Part shown: piece after piece, positions 36,976 to 51,900 of the stretch
Numbering within the stretch: position 1 is the stretch's first letter
Layout of the letters: every line of letters starts with the position of its first letter
Source of the DNA: Balanoglossus misakiensis
Lineage: Eukaryota; Hemichordata
Assembly: GCA_040954595.2 (NCBI GenBank)
Contig: CM082583.2
Location: 6,386,001 to 6,450,000 of the forward strand
Direction of reading: 5' to 3'
DNA: 64,000 bases
The notes under the pieces: generated by a model
Database searches by the model: none
Told to the model about the DNA's origin: nothing
Seen by the model: the letters and a program-made list of their open reading frames with translations, nothing else
Program-made: the position numbers and the translations under genes

Positions 36976-39900
36976 GTGAGTGTTTATACTTCGTCCAAGT
37001 CCTGGCCACGTACAACAGAGAAAGAAGATATTTTCTCAGTCTGTACTGTTCGCACGTTATAACCTTAACGAATCAGCCATGTTCTGTTACTGTTAGCACC
37101 ATGACACTCGTCGCAACGAATCTCAGCAAGGTGATTGCCCTTACACTTCCTCGGAACGGGAGACGGAAGCGGGCAAGACTGCCATGATGTTGTCACGGTT
37201 GCCATGGTTTCATAAGGGGTCGTTTATCTAATAGACTTTCTTTATGGTACGTCCATCATGTTCTCACCAACCATGTACTACTAGTATTTAGGTAGGAACA
37301 CACAAACAGTCCATAAACACCAGATGTACTGCTCCATGTCAGCACATTAATACTATCAGTATTACTTTGCATAGATTGCCGAGCTTCAACTGCTATGGGA
37401 GAAATGCATGGACCAGAATCAAGTGGTTGCCAGCGCGTGTTGTGAAGCGTTGTTTTGTCTGGTGCAGTGTTGTCATGCTGAGTACGACTACGTCTGCAAC
37501 ACTCTCCTGAGTCTCATTCCATCGGGCAGCTGTCTCACAGCAGGACTGAGGATGCTTAGTGACCTTTTGCTGCTGGAAGTCACGGTGACTTTGAAACAGA
37601 CACCCGCTGAGGAGTATCAATGTCCATTTCAACTCAGGTAGGTTTTGATGTGATTTAACCCTTTCAACCCCGTTGGTCCTCTTCACAGGTCCAACTTTAC
37701 CATAGGAAACAATGGGGTTGGACTGAATCATGGCGGCGAAAGGGTTAATGTTGTAATTTAATGAGTGTGTATAACTTCAAAGACTAATGTAAGCATTACC
37801 TTGGGGTGTATTTTTTTGCACATGGTCACCCAATCAAAATCTGTCATTGGCTAGATCTAAACTTGTCATGGTAACTTTGGTTAAATTTGCATTGGTAATA
37901 TATACATGTACCTTTAATTTTAGCATTTCTGGAAATCTGTGAAACTGTAGTATTTGTCTAAATAAGTAAGCAATATTGTATATTTCCATTACAGAACCCC
38001 ACCCCACCCATTCATATCCGTGGTGACTAACCGTTCAGACTGCTGGCCTGCATTAGTGGAGCAAGTTAAGTATCTCCTGAGACAAGATGATGACCAGTGA
38101 GTTTGTATACATATATGACATTGCTTTTCATTTTTGGTCAAGATTTTAGTTGATTGATGACTGGAGAAAAAAGTGTGCATGCAGAGATAGCTATTTTTAC
38201 CTTATGAACCAATTGTGACAGACTGGGCCAAAACAGATGCATATACTTGTTTTATGTTCATAAGCTGTGATAGACGAGACAGTAGGTGCATGACTCTTTC
38301 TCAGAATGAAATCTGCAAAAAAAAAATTACAGAAATGCATGTATGTTGTTATTTTTTCCACGTACCTTTCAGACTTGGTCTCTGCTGTGTGCTTCTACTG
38401 AAACCATTCCTGAAATACGTGCTGCTCAACCCCAACCCAGACATCACACAGGCCTCCTTCAGAACACTGCTGTACACAGCATTACTTCAGCTGTGCTCTG
38501 AACAAATCAACAAAGCGCCGCAGATGGCTACCTGTTTGGTGGATTTTCTAATCCAGGTTACACCTCTGATGCAGGTATGCATTCCTAGTTGTTCTGTCTG
38601 TAATTTAACACAGGTGATCTGAGAAGCATATCTTTGTTGATACACTTGTGTATTGCAATACCTGGTATATAGAAATAATCAATCACTTCATGTAATAGAC
38701 CCTATGTACAGTTGTATACCCAATAGGTCATGTTGCTGTTGACAACAGTTAGGATACAGGAAGTTCTTGTCTATAATGTCAGAATAAACCTGGACAAGTT
38801 TACTTATTATCTGCTCGAGAGTAATCATGATAATTTTGATAAGAATGTATTTACATATTTTATTAATTTGATGAGCAAGTACAGCAAAAGAATATACGTG
38901 CATCACTAATCCACTGATGTCATTTTTTCCTACAGACCAAACCATTGACAGAGCTGACAGAAACTGTAGCCTGTCTCCATAGTCTGACACATTTCATCTG
39001 CCACCACCCTGACAAGCTGAACTTGCAGCTGGTGTCGGCTGCTCTAAATCTACTGTGTGTTTGTAAGACGCTGCTGGATTCTTCCGGAGATCTGAACAGC
39101 AGCCTCACTCTCCTCGTGGAGATCTCTGATATCGTTGCGCTTCCAAGTGTTGCCATAGCGATGCTAAGTCACCTGCTTGTAAGGATGCCAATGAAGTATG
39201 TTGAAGATGTTCTCAGGATTGGTATGTGAGAATTTTATGTTCAGGTGTTGATGCTAATTTTATTTACTATGTATGCTTGCTGAGTTATTGTCTGTTGTTG
39301 GATCCAACACATATGTTATCACTTGTTCTTCTTAAATTTAGTAGTATATAGTGTACATCTTGGACTGATCTCCATCTCTACTATAAAAAAATGACATTGC
39401 ATTTTCTGACTGTTTTCTGTCTTTCTTCCAGTTAAAAACACACTGTCAAAGTCCTCTTCATCACACCTTTGTTCAATATTGGTGCTACCAGTGCTACAAG
39501 TCATCTTGACCTCCCAGGCATCCATTGTCATGGCAACAAGGCAGAAAATAGTGTTGCAGTCACTTGCAAAGGACATCCTCGCAGCAGTTGAAAACTTTGA
39601 GGGTTGTGACCCAGAGGCGAGGGTTAGTTTCAGACCTTTTTATGTCTATATTTTGGCAATGTAACCAAACAGTTGCTTTGGACAGTGTTCTGTTTCATTG
39701 TAGAATCCGTTTGATTTTGTATAATTCAAACTTGCCCAACATACAACTGTATGACTAGAAGCAGTGTAAATGAATGCAAGTACAATAGCATAAGATAACA
39801 CGTTGACGTTGTATACTAGTATGTGTAACATCAGTGTGATTTTTTCTTTCAGATAACAAAGATAAATGTTCCCATCACAGACCCATGGCACAGTGCCATG

Positions 39901-42900
39901 GTAAACTGTACTCACTATGCAGAACAGTTTCAAACAGCTCCCAAAGCAGCATTTGATTGGCTTACAGCTGTCCAATCCGAGATGAGGAAAGGTGATCATG
40001 TAACAGATGATGTCATCTTACTCCTTAGCCATCTCTTGTTGAGATCTGATGGGGTTTTGGTCGATCGGTGTCTGGCAGTCATTAGAAATATGGCGGCCAA
40101 AGATATGACAAAGGTACATGTATTATATATATTTTATCCCCACATCAGGTGATATTTTCTTGTACATGTACATCACACATTCAGACATTACTGATCACAT
40201 GACTTGTATGAAGAAATACACTGTAAAATGTTGGTAATTTTGAAATGTTTATGGCAAATAACTGTGGTTGTGGGTTGGTTATTTCTACCATGGAATTACC
40301 ACTGTTGTGATTTGTAGGATAGCTGGGAAAAGGCCCACAGACATGATGTTGAACGTTTTGGTAGAATAAACAATAATATATACTGTCACAGTGGAGACTG
40401 CATGCTTTATCGTGAATTGTATCCTTAAATCTCATTTGACAGGCACCCAATTTCCTCTCCCTTCTGCTTTACCGACTGGGACGAGAAAAGGATCCGGACA
40501 TGAAGGTGAAACTGCTGTATACTATTCCACGTACAGCCACACACAAAGCGTGTGTAGGACCAGTCTTGAAAACGCTGCAAACTTTAGCCACAGTGCCTTC
40601 AATGGAAGCTGTTGCTATCAGACTGCTAACATCTCTATGGAAACTGCAGGTAAATATCGAAGAGTGTAGTTCAATGATACACAAAATGATATCTAAAGGA
40701 AAGACTTGATCATTGCTCTAACCATATAGAAGGTATATTTGTTCATACTCATAATATTTTTGTTGTTTTTCTGTGTCCTTTGTGATTTAGGATCGTTGTT
40801 TCCCATATCTACAAAAACTGCTAACATTAGTCAAGCCATCAGCCAAGTCAGTACCATCAGGAGGTGGAGACATATTGGTTGCTAAGGCGGCTTCTGTCAG
40901 AGATGTCTGCCAAGAAAGGTATTTACATTTTTTCTGTAGATATCGGCATCGTGTTGTGTCTGTAAATATCTATTGCTTATGAATAAATACTATACGTGGC
41001 TGATTCAAAGTTTGTAATACATGCACTTCAAAAAATTTCTTTTCTCACACAAAAATGTGTTTTGTTCCTGACAGGCCTCATCAACATGTATCTGAGATGT
41101 TGACTGCTGTGCATTGGTTCATATCTGAATTTCCGTCTCCCTCTGGTGGTCTAATTCCGCCGTCCGTTGATGGTACGGTGGTTGCACTAGCTCTGGAAGG
41201 ACTCTATTATCTCTGCAAGTCAGAAGTCGTAGACATCAGGACAACATGGAATGCTCTCTCGTCCAACTTTAACAGAGAAAACAGGTACAGAACAGACAAT
41301 ATTTGTTGTGTATTCAACGATAGAAGTAGCAATTAGATTTGACTGCTTTACCACTTGAATGGATTTTTTCCCTTTTGACTAGAAGTGTGGTGTGTAAATT
41401 TTTGGTTTCCAACATGTAAATTCTTTCTTTCAGCCAGTAGTTCAAACAGTTTTCAGTGCATTTTTCCCACACAAATGTAGTAAAATCATTAATAAACATA
41501 CATAAGTATTTTTTTCTGAAGGCCTCTTGTCAACAAGAAACTATGTGAGATATTTTCACTGGTGCCTGATCTCAATGTGGACACTGAGGAATATGAGGTA
41601 AGTTAAAGGTGTCCATGGTGATAATTGATTGTTGTGATAAGTGTTTTAGTTAGATGTGTCCACTTAAAAGACTGTTAATCAAACAACAAGAAAATTTACT
41701 TAACTGACATGTTTTTAATTTTGTAGTAAATGTGATTGAAGTGAAAGATTTGTAACACTTTTCGTCCTAGAATTTGTCTCTGAATTCTTCCTTCCTATGT
41801 TTGTAGATTGTAGAATATTATGTAAAGTTTTCAAATATAACTGGTATAATTAGTTGCACATTAAAGATGGAAGCTTAACACCTTGCCATCCTCCATTAAA
41901 ATCTTGTCTGTACAATTGCATTCTATTTTGTGTTTGTTTTTTTCTTCAGGAGTTCCGTGATGAAGTTGTGACTATACTCTGGTCCTTTGCCAAAAACTCC
42001 AATCCAGTGTTGAGTGGTGCTGCATATTCAGCATTGTCCTACTTTGACGAAGAAGAGTTTAGACTCGATGATCTCCCCGAAAATGTGAGTAGTAAAAAGC
42101 GTGAGAATATTTTTTAGTGTGGTGGAGATGCTTGTCTGTAGATTTTATTAAATCAGTTTAAACTGACACATATTGCTATTCCCTAAATACGTCATGTTAT
42201 TCACTGTAGAGAACATGAAATTCCATAACATGACCATTCATGTTAGATAAAATGATCTGTATGAATTGATCTGTTGAATTCAAGCAAGCAAGCAGAAATT
42301 CATTATCATCCAGTGAAATAACGCCCTCTAGTGGGCAAACACTGGCCCCAGAGACCAATTTTTAGTGGAGCAAAAACCAGTCACACAAGTGTATTATTGC
42401 CGTTATCTATTATAATATCAATGCAGATCAGCAGTGAGGTGAAAGCCAAGATAACTGCTGCAAAGGAGAGAGAAAGAGGAAAGAGACAACAGGAAGATGA
42501 TGATGATGAGGAGGAGGAGGATGGAGAGGATGAAGATTTTGATATTCCCGGAGATTGCTATGTCAAGTTAATGATGCAAGTTGATCCGGTCATTCTGAAT
42601 GGTAATTTGAATATTTCATCTTATTTTCAAAAATAATAAAAGTTTTCAATACTTTAAAATGACAGTTACAGTTTTCTTTTATCTTTTATACACATTTTCT
42701 TTTGGGATGATCCAACCTACTACAAAAATATAGGGTAGGCCTAGGGTTGGACCATTTTAATTATAATGGATAAATGTTATCATCTTTCACCTCTTCTGCA
42801 GATTTTCAGAAATTCCTGACATCATTGGCAGCGCAGGAAATGAACAACATGCCAAGAGGGGTCTACCACTCTGCTTTGAAGGGGCAGAAGAAATCCGCAA

Positions 42901-45900
42901 GCAAAGCCGTGACTGGTGTACCGGCACTGGTCCAACGACAGTACGACAAAAATAAACTTCCGGGTTTGAAACAAGGTCTTGCAGGTAATAGAATTTATCA
43001 AAGATGTCAGAATCTATCAGTGGTTTTTTGCATTCACTTCTCTCAAAGATGTTAATATTTATCAGCACAGCTTTTAGCGATATCGCAGAAACTTTGAGGT
43101 TAAAATCTAATACCTTGCGGTATGTTTCAGCTGCATTGTTACTCAGCTATGACCCACCGATGGAAACTGGTAAGGATGGAAAACCTGTTCGCAGACACCT
43201 GGTTAGTCTGGGACGAACCTATCAAAAAACCCTCAGTGTTCTACTAAATGAGGTATGTAAGTGTTGAAGTTATAAGGAAATAATGTGACTGAAACGTTTA
43301 TCTTCTTTTTTGTGCAATAGATTTCTTACTGATTTGCTTTTAAAACGTTTTCTCCATACATGTTTCTGTACTCTGTCTGTTTCACTGCTTTTCTTGCACA
43401 TTTCATGTATGAAGTTTCGGAACTAACTTCCACAGGTTCCAGTGCAACCATCGGAATGGTATCGGACAATGTTGATGCCGCAAATGTGGACAATGTTCAT
43501 GGAGAAGTTGTTCACAGCCATGTTGGAGGTTAGTGACACGACTGTGTTAATAATAACTGTGTTCATTTTTAACTTGGTCCAGGATTGTGGAAATATATTC
43601 TGTATGGCAGAGATCATGCACATGAGAGCTAGGTCATGGAGTCTTGTCATGTTGTTTCGGGAAAGAAATATTTGTAGATTCGGTATTTGAAAATTTTTAA
43701 AATCATGAATGTGGATTTCACTTCAGGGCAGAAAAGCTGAGCTTGAAATGCAGCTGGGTCACAGAGAAATGGATGTGGGTGAATATGAAATTCAGAATAA
43801 ACAGAAAACTGCTTGGCTTTGGGTTCGAGACAAAGTGACTGATTTGTTGAAATCAGCCTCAAGGTTGGTCAGGATTCACTGTCTTTCTTGTTTGGGGGGC
43901 AAGAAACAGAAAAGCATGAAAATAATGATAACCTGGGCAATGGCCATTTATTTCAATATGAAAATGCAGTCCTTCTTGGCACAGTCATTCATTTGCATAT
44001 TGAAATACAGTACAGCTTGGCATATCGTCTTCTCCTTTATAGGGATGTAAATCTGGATCCATATGCATAACTCAAAACAAATGGGAAGGTCCAAAAACAG
44101 GATTGAGTTTCACACCATGGAAATCTGAAACTTGTCACTTTAATGTGATAAAAACATTCTGCTAATGATAGTTAGTTGCTATTTTTTTCAGAGGCAACCC
44201 ATCATTGCAGTACAACTCGGTCTTGGCCATGACTGGTTTAGCAGTGGCCATCACCAAACACACGTCCACTCTGGAGAAATCTGATGTCGAGGCTGCGGGG
44301 AAAATTGCACCAGAACACACCAGTCAAAGCATCTGGTTGAGTATGGCAATAGATACAATGATGTGCATATTAGACAGGGATTATGTACCTACTGGGAGAA
44401 TTTTCAACATGTGCCAACAGGTTAGCTCGCGTATACCTATACATGTGAAGATTTTTACAAAGATTTTTTTCCCTCTGTGCTGAAGATACTTTTTATGTGC
44501 TAAGGTTTCGTTTGAGAGACAAATGAGCATTGGGATTAATGGCCCCATGCTTGATGTAAACTTGTGGATGGTTACTAAATGCACAGTTTGATTTTCATTC
44601 GTATCACCAGAGAACTTCTGGTCGCAACACCCTATCATCCAGCACTTTGGCCAAAGCAGCTGCTGCAATGTCTATACCGCAGCTTGCATCACTGATAGTA
44701 ACAACAGACTCCGACAAAGTCTTCCGAATGATGAAGATGTTGACTGTCATGTTACCAGGGCAACCGTCGGCTGATGAGTCACCGGTGCTTCAGTTTCACT
44801 GCGGGTTGGGTTTGGGTGTCTTACTGGGTAGACTCTACCAAGAACGTTTCAGTGAAGTCACAGGAAATGAGGTCAGTATCTTGCAAATAAAGATGTACTT
44901 CAATGCAAATATCGGCATAGAAAAAAATCGAGAAATAGTCTATATATAAACATAAATATTCCTCTTTGGGCCAAACAGTGGTAGATTGGACAGAGAAATG
45001 AAGGAAGAAATACAAACTCAGATTTATTTTATATTTATTTCATTTCCTTGGTACTTAACATGCTGAAGTTGTCAACATTGCCCAAACTACATGTAATTTG
45101 AAGATAACCTTCTCATCACACTTGCAGGGTGCCATGGCAACCATGAAAGCTCTGGATGTTTTGGAACAGACTTGTCTGAATCCCGGCGTGGAAAACATCA
45201 ATGGTTGCATGCTTGGTCTCGGAGTTGCTCTGTCTTCATTGTGTGGACTTGGTGCGACACATTCTAGAGTCCACGTGACGTCAACACACGCCAAGTTGAT
45301 GGCCCTACTGGAAACCTGGGAAGATGTGGAAAAGTCAGGCATAGCTGTTCAGGTGAGGTGGACTTTCTGATGTCCCTTACAAAAAATGTTCCATAGATAT
45401 ATATAGTTGATAAAATTCTGTTTCCTATTGAACTTATACATGTATAGAAATATATAGAATTTTTATGGACATCTATATACTTCTATGAAGTTTTGGTTCA
45501 TTTTCTACTGTATTCTATTCCATCAAAATCTATAGAATGCTTTACTACAGTTTGAAACCTACACATAAAATTCGTAATTTCTGTTTTCAAAAGGCAGTTG
45601 TTGTTTTGGAAAAGGCAATTGTTGCCAGTGTTTTTGCTCCAGATGCATTGTCAACACACACAGCAAGCTATGATCATAATAAGCAATAGATGAACGAAGC
45701 AAAATTCTGAGGCGATTTTTCTACAAATATGAAAGGTTGCAAAGTGCATTTCCCCTGTAAGCACAGAGTATAAGAGGATATTCTTCAGTACATTCCAAAT
45801 GGAATCTTTTCTACCTGACATCAGGGTCAAATCACCTAAGAGGATTTGGTTTTTTCGCTGATGTCTTTCTTGCAGATGTGCAGAATCATCATGTGCATCT

Positions 45901-48900
45901 GAACAGAGATATTGGAAAATTAACAACCGCCTTGGGAGGTCTACCTTGAGAATTGTTGTGTTTAACAGCACGGGGACACGGTGGCCTATTTAGTCGAGAA
46001 ACTGATTCCACTGTGTGTCTCGGAAATCCATTGCGCAATTAGTTTACCATTTCTGTAATGCAATAGGGCCATATTTGATCGGATTTGAATTTGAAGTGTG
46101 TGCTTCTCGCGCTAATGCACCGACAGTGAACATTTCACTTGAACTGTCGCTGCGTAAAACCATATGACTCTGTGGTTGTATTTGATCATCAATTTCTCTT
46201 CTATGTCATGTATGTACTATCTCAATTTCACAGACGCTGTGTATGTGCCTTGCCTGTGTAACCGTATCGGCTTGCAACTGTAATTACCTGTCTGCTGAAG
46301 TGGCCACTCTGGTACTTCAGAAATGCCATTGCCTGTGTCAGCAATACCCCCAGGTATGATGATGAGATCGAAGGCTTTTCACTCCAGTATCATCCAAGCA
46401 AGGTCATCGACCATTGAGATATCCTGATGGGTGTGCACTATCACTGATTGATAAACGTTACGGCTTTTTAGTCTCCTTGGATGTAGTCCAGGGTTGGGGG
46501 GGTGCAGATTGGGTTCCAAGTGTCCATCCATCTGTATAGTGAAAACTATTTGGCATGGCTGGAGCAATTTTCTTCAAACTTGGTATAAAGGACAGTAGAC
46601 TAATTTTGCTGCTTATTGTTATTATTTAGGTAGGTGGTATCTCCATCAGCACTGGCCTTCTTTGTGGTGGTTTATGTGCCAGTGGTCACGCCAGCAGTTC
46701 TGAAGTCATGGATCAACTTTTTGAAACTTGGAGTCAGGGAGTTGCGTCACCTGTAAGTACATACTGCACATATAACATGTGGAGCCTTTCGGTTCATTTT
46801 GTCATGAGATGAGATCATACAGGTGTCCATGCAGAAGTTGAGCCACTGAGAGTATATCGCACTTTCCTTTGCTTTTCAAATTGCCAAACAGTTGAATATT
46901 CTTTCTGTGCAGACAAAGACGGCGTTGGAGCAGACGGCCATGTTGCATGGACTGGTGACTCTGGTTTCCATGGATACCTCTTTCATCCACATTAACACCG
47001 AAGTTATAATGACGTCTGAAGTGCAGAGTAAACAGAACCAAATTGTGAAGATGTTGACCCAGGTAAGTGGATTTGTGATATACAAATGCATGTATGTACA
47101 CCATAGTTTACACTTGCCACTGAATGTACAATGATTAAGCTATCAATTCACTGTCTTTTGTAACATTCAGTTCCAGCAAAATATTTACGCAGCAGTTGAT
47201 ACTTTTATTAGCAGTCAAAGTCAATATTAGAGTTTCTCATAGCAAAGCGGGATAGCAAATCTGATAATACAATTATGGTGTGACGGCAAAGATGGGTATA
47301 GAAAGGTAACAATAACATAGATTGAATTGTATTACGTTTATTTGCCTATTTTTGCAGAGTTGGTCTTGTGCTTTTGTTTTGGTTGTGAGATGTACAGATA
47401 TTTGAAAAATGCATTTAAAAATTTGTTCCCAACCCTACAGATCATAACTTCATCTGATGATGTTGGCATGCGAAGCAGTGCATCATGGTTAATAGCCTAC
47501 CTCTATGCAAGGTCAACCACTGGAACACAGACCAAGGCTAATGGTTAGTAAACTTTCATGACAGTTTACTTCATTTGCTTCCATTTGTATCTACACATAC
47601 TTCTGGACATGTCATCATCTTGTCATCATCTGCTACCTGTATTTCAATGTGAACTTTGCACTTATAGTCTGCTACCATCTTTTAAAGTGAACCATGACTC
47701 ATAACCATGTGTGTCTCTAACAAGAAGTAATTTTGTCTTCTAGTTCCATCAAACTATTCCTACTTGCCAGACACTAGCGTGATCCGAGCCATAGTCGACT
47801 TTCTAATCACTGCTGGCAAGGAAGGACTTGAGACTTTCACGCCGCAAGTGGTGGATGCTGCCATGACAACGCTTGTCAACATTTCTAAGTCAGCTTTGCC
47901 ACCTGTGAATTGGACGGCCATTTTGTCTCCTCTTCAGAGGATGAAGTTTGGTGAGATGTTACGCCCTGTTGATCTTTACTTGTTAATTTAAGTCAACGAG
48001 TTGTCAACTGATACTTTTCTAAGATGATATTTTCAGTTAGATTAATAATTTTATCAGTATTAAAGGTGTGTGGACACCTCTGGAAATCTGTAGCCATAGA
48101 TGCATAGGCAAGTGGATTTATACATGTGTAGCCAATCACTCGTTTTGCTTTGGTGACAAAACAAAAAGTGCGCCACCACATGGTCATAAGAAGAAAACAT
48201 GAAAATAAACCTTAAGGAGTGTTTCTCAGATTTCACATAACTTCCCAACAGATCTTTAGTTCATAGTGTTTTAATATGATTCATTGTTTTCATCCTTGAG
48301 TCTGAATATTTCCTGAAAGGTTACCGTTATTGTATCTGCACAGGTAGCGAAGTCCAATTAAAGTGTGTGCAGTTGGCTGTCAATCAATGCAAATCAGCCA
48401 GTAGTGCGTCCATGTTCCTGCAGTCGTTGCTGTCAACGTCCTTGTTCAGCGCTTTACCAGTAAGTGAATTCAGCGTCATCACCATGTAGATGATCTTTTA
48501 TTTTTTGATCACCACAGAAAACCTATACATGCACAGTGTCATCGACTCTCTTGAGCACGTTGAACTGTTACTGAAACAGTAAAGCTCATTTGATTGTGAG
48601 GTAAATTGCTTTACAGGAAGACCAGAAGTCAAAGTGATCTATCACATTCGCTGAAGTGGGAGGTGGGGGGGGGGGGGGTTGGGTTGAGAGTCAACAAAGG
48701 CATATTGCACAGTGAAGGGAAGAGTTGTAGGGGGCATCATAAACCAAAGATTCAAGTTGATGAGGTCAGGGGTCAACACATATCGCAAGCTCTGATGACA
48801 AGTGAAAGTTATGTGTTGATGCGCATGAAAAGATAACTAGAAAAAACATGGCTTGGGGGAATATACATTTTGATGATGTATAAATGGTAGTTTATGTTGT

Positions 48901-51900
48901 CAAAATACATGTAAATACCGAACATACATAGTTGGAATAACATATTGAATGTTCGTGTTGACAATTAACCTGCAGCAGGTGGAGACTCGTGGATACCCTC
49001 TTCCACAATAACATGTATTCTGTGCGTGTTTGTGATGAACAATGACGTTAAGGTGGTACATCTTGCTTAGCAACTGATTCAGTGATCCTTGTCGGTATCA
49101 CAAGGGTACAGACATGAAATCTGAATCAGTTAGGTTTCTCATATCCCGAAGCCTGTGAAGTGAAGGTGAGAATGTGGTACATAGACAGTCTGTTACTATG
49201 GCAACCATCTGTGCAATGCAGCTATGTAAATCAAGTATGCTTGACATGAAAGTCTGAGTGAGACTGAATGTTTATGAATCTAAAAAACGAACAGCTGTTA
49301 TTTCCGATTTTCTTCGACAAATGCGCTTTTCTTTAAAGTTTTCTTTTCTCTTTGCGTTTTTTTCAGGAACCGTGCAAAATTGTCTTGTTTTCTTCCCTTC
49401 ATGTCCTGCTGAAGGGGCTCCCAATGTCAAAAATCAAACCCTTCATCGAGTCCAGTCTGTCTGAACCCTTCGCTGTCGCCACACCTGATAACAGCGCCCT
49501 CTGTATGTCAGTGTTGACCGGACTGAAGCAAGCGTTGAACCTATCGGAGCCGCCGCAGTCAGCTACGCTGTTACTGTACAAGTGCGTCGAAAGCATCTAC
49601 CAATCAATGCCAAATAACATTCAGGTATATATTATTTACAAAGTTGCACTTCATTGGTAATAAAACGGATATTCATTCATTTGCATCACAGAAATTATAT
49701 TTGCCATTAATTTTTTGTATGTTTGAGAGTCGTTTTATTTAGTCCATTGTGCCTTAAAGTTTTAATGGTGTTATTAAATTATGTGCATTTGTCCTTAACC
49801 TGTATTTTACCACTCAACTTCACCAAAGGGAAACCTGAATAGTTTCTGGTCTGCTTCACATGAATAACAGAATCATGTGTTTCATATTCCCTACCATCTT
49901 TTGACAAATTTTCAACAATTTCATAAATAGTTCAGTTGCTTTTCAAAATGAATACTGATGCATACCTGTGTATTCACAAATACACAGTTCCAAAATTATG
50001 ACTCGTATTTATGTTCTACAATTTTAGCAAAAATAAAAATTCAAGGTGAAATTCTGATTTTTTTTATTGATGACTACCACAGCTTGAAACCTTCAAATGT
50101 CCATCGCTCTTAAAAATAATGTGAAAATTACTGCTGATGATAAAGGCTTAAATAATGGGGTAGACTTTGAACTGCATGGGTGGCTATTTTGAAGGTCGTT
50201 AAAACTTGAATATTTCAAACGAATGAAACATTTAGGATTTTTACGACTAAAATCTATCCGTGCGTCCTAGCCTGATTGCAGCTGTTGCCCAGTTACTTTG
50301 TGGTTTGATGGCACTGTTAAAACATTGAAGTTGAATAATTTCAGCAAAAACCAGTCCGAATATTCACATTTGCCAATGGTCTGATCTGCCTGAGCACTTT
50401 TGTCCACAATGTGCACAGCACAATTTTACATGCAGATACATACAGGGAGAACAACTATCTATAGAGTTATGTGGGTGGGTCATATTAGAGTCGACTGGCA
50501 TGTCATAACTTGTGAATATGAATCAAGCTGTGGCCAAATCTGATAAGGCTATTATAAGCATCATGTTACATTTATGTTGTGTCTGAAAAAAAAAGTCAGG
50601 TCTCACTGTACTGTGATGCCATAAAGACAGATTTTGTAAAATACTTAGTTTTTAATAGCTCAGTCACTAGTGTTTAAATCAATGTTTTGTACAAAGTGGA
50701 TGTAAAATATTACACTTTATACAAAATAAAAGCTCTAGTGGATTTTTAATGTAATCAAAAAGACAGGGCAAGTTGCAAAGTGTGTTAATTAAGCATTGCT
50801 AATGAAAACAGTGGATAACTTTGACCAAACCATGGTAGTGAAAGGGTTCAACAGCATTAGAATAATAAAACCCAATTTCTCTTTTATAATGATATTAAAA
50901 TGTTGCCATATTAAGTCATTTATAACTGTTCGAAAGCAAAGTGGAGTTCTGAAAATCAACTCATTTTTGTGCTCATTGCAAGCAAAGATAAGTTGAGAGG
51001 CAACAGTGCAATTCTCATTAGTGTGTAAGCAGAAAGCCTATATATATAAATCAGTATAAACGATCAAGTGCTATTTTCTGTTATTGACATCAAGTGTTAT
51101 TTTTTTGTCTTTTACATTTAGAAATGGCAACTGTCTTTGCTGTCTGCACTGTGCGATTGCATGTGTCTGCTGCCATTGGAGGTACTTGACAGAGTGACAA
51201 ATCCTGCAGATCAGGTAACCATAGTTTTCAATGTTTCTATAATCACAAGAAAATGAATGTATTTAATTCACATCATGTATGCTCAATGCAGTATATCTGT
51301 AGAGAGAGAGAGGGAGAAAGAGAGGAACAAGAGGCAGACAGAATGGCAGTTAGAGAGGGGTAGGGAGGGATGGAGGGAGGAGGAGGAGGGAGGGAGAGAG
51401 GGGCAGACAGCTAGGTTGGCAGGCTGGCTGGCTGGCAGGGAGAGAGAGATTAAGAGAGAGAGAAAGAGATTCATAAAAGATATGTTAGTGTTGACCGGTC
51501 ATTACTAAAAAATGAGATTAAAGTGAAGTGTAATCAAACCAGCAAATGTAATCTTGCTAACAATTTACAGCAGGTGACTTGGAAAGCATACATCAGATGA
51601 ATGAAAGCAGGTGAACTGTGTAATTGCTTGCAATGTACGTTACCACTTGTGAGTAATGAAGCATGAAAACCAATGCTGTCTTTTTCTTTTTCAAGGGCAA
51701 CCATTTTTCAGAATGAACATGTTGTGTTTACTCCTAATGTTTCATGCTTACCCAATGGGAACAAATAAGTTTTTCTCAGCGCTGGCACTGGGCAATTGTA
51801 CTGAAATTGATCACACCATTTTATAGTGGAGGAAAGGTGACTCCATGGTGATGACCTTTGACCTCTCCGTATTACGGATGGAAGATGAGACTGTGGTTCC

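Noticed and set aside
50835-50852. GTGAAAGGGTT, resembling the right end of the piggyBac-like MITE
   Set aside because: No matching left end and no complete TTAA on its outer side.
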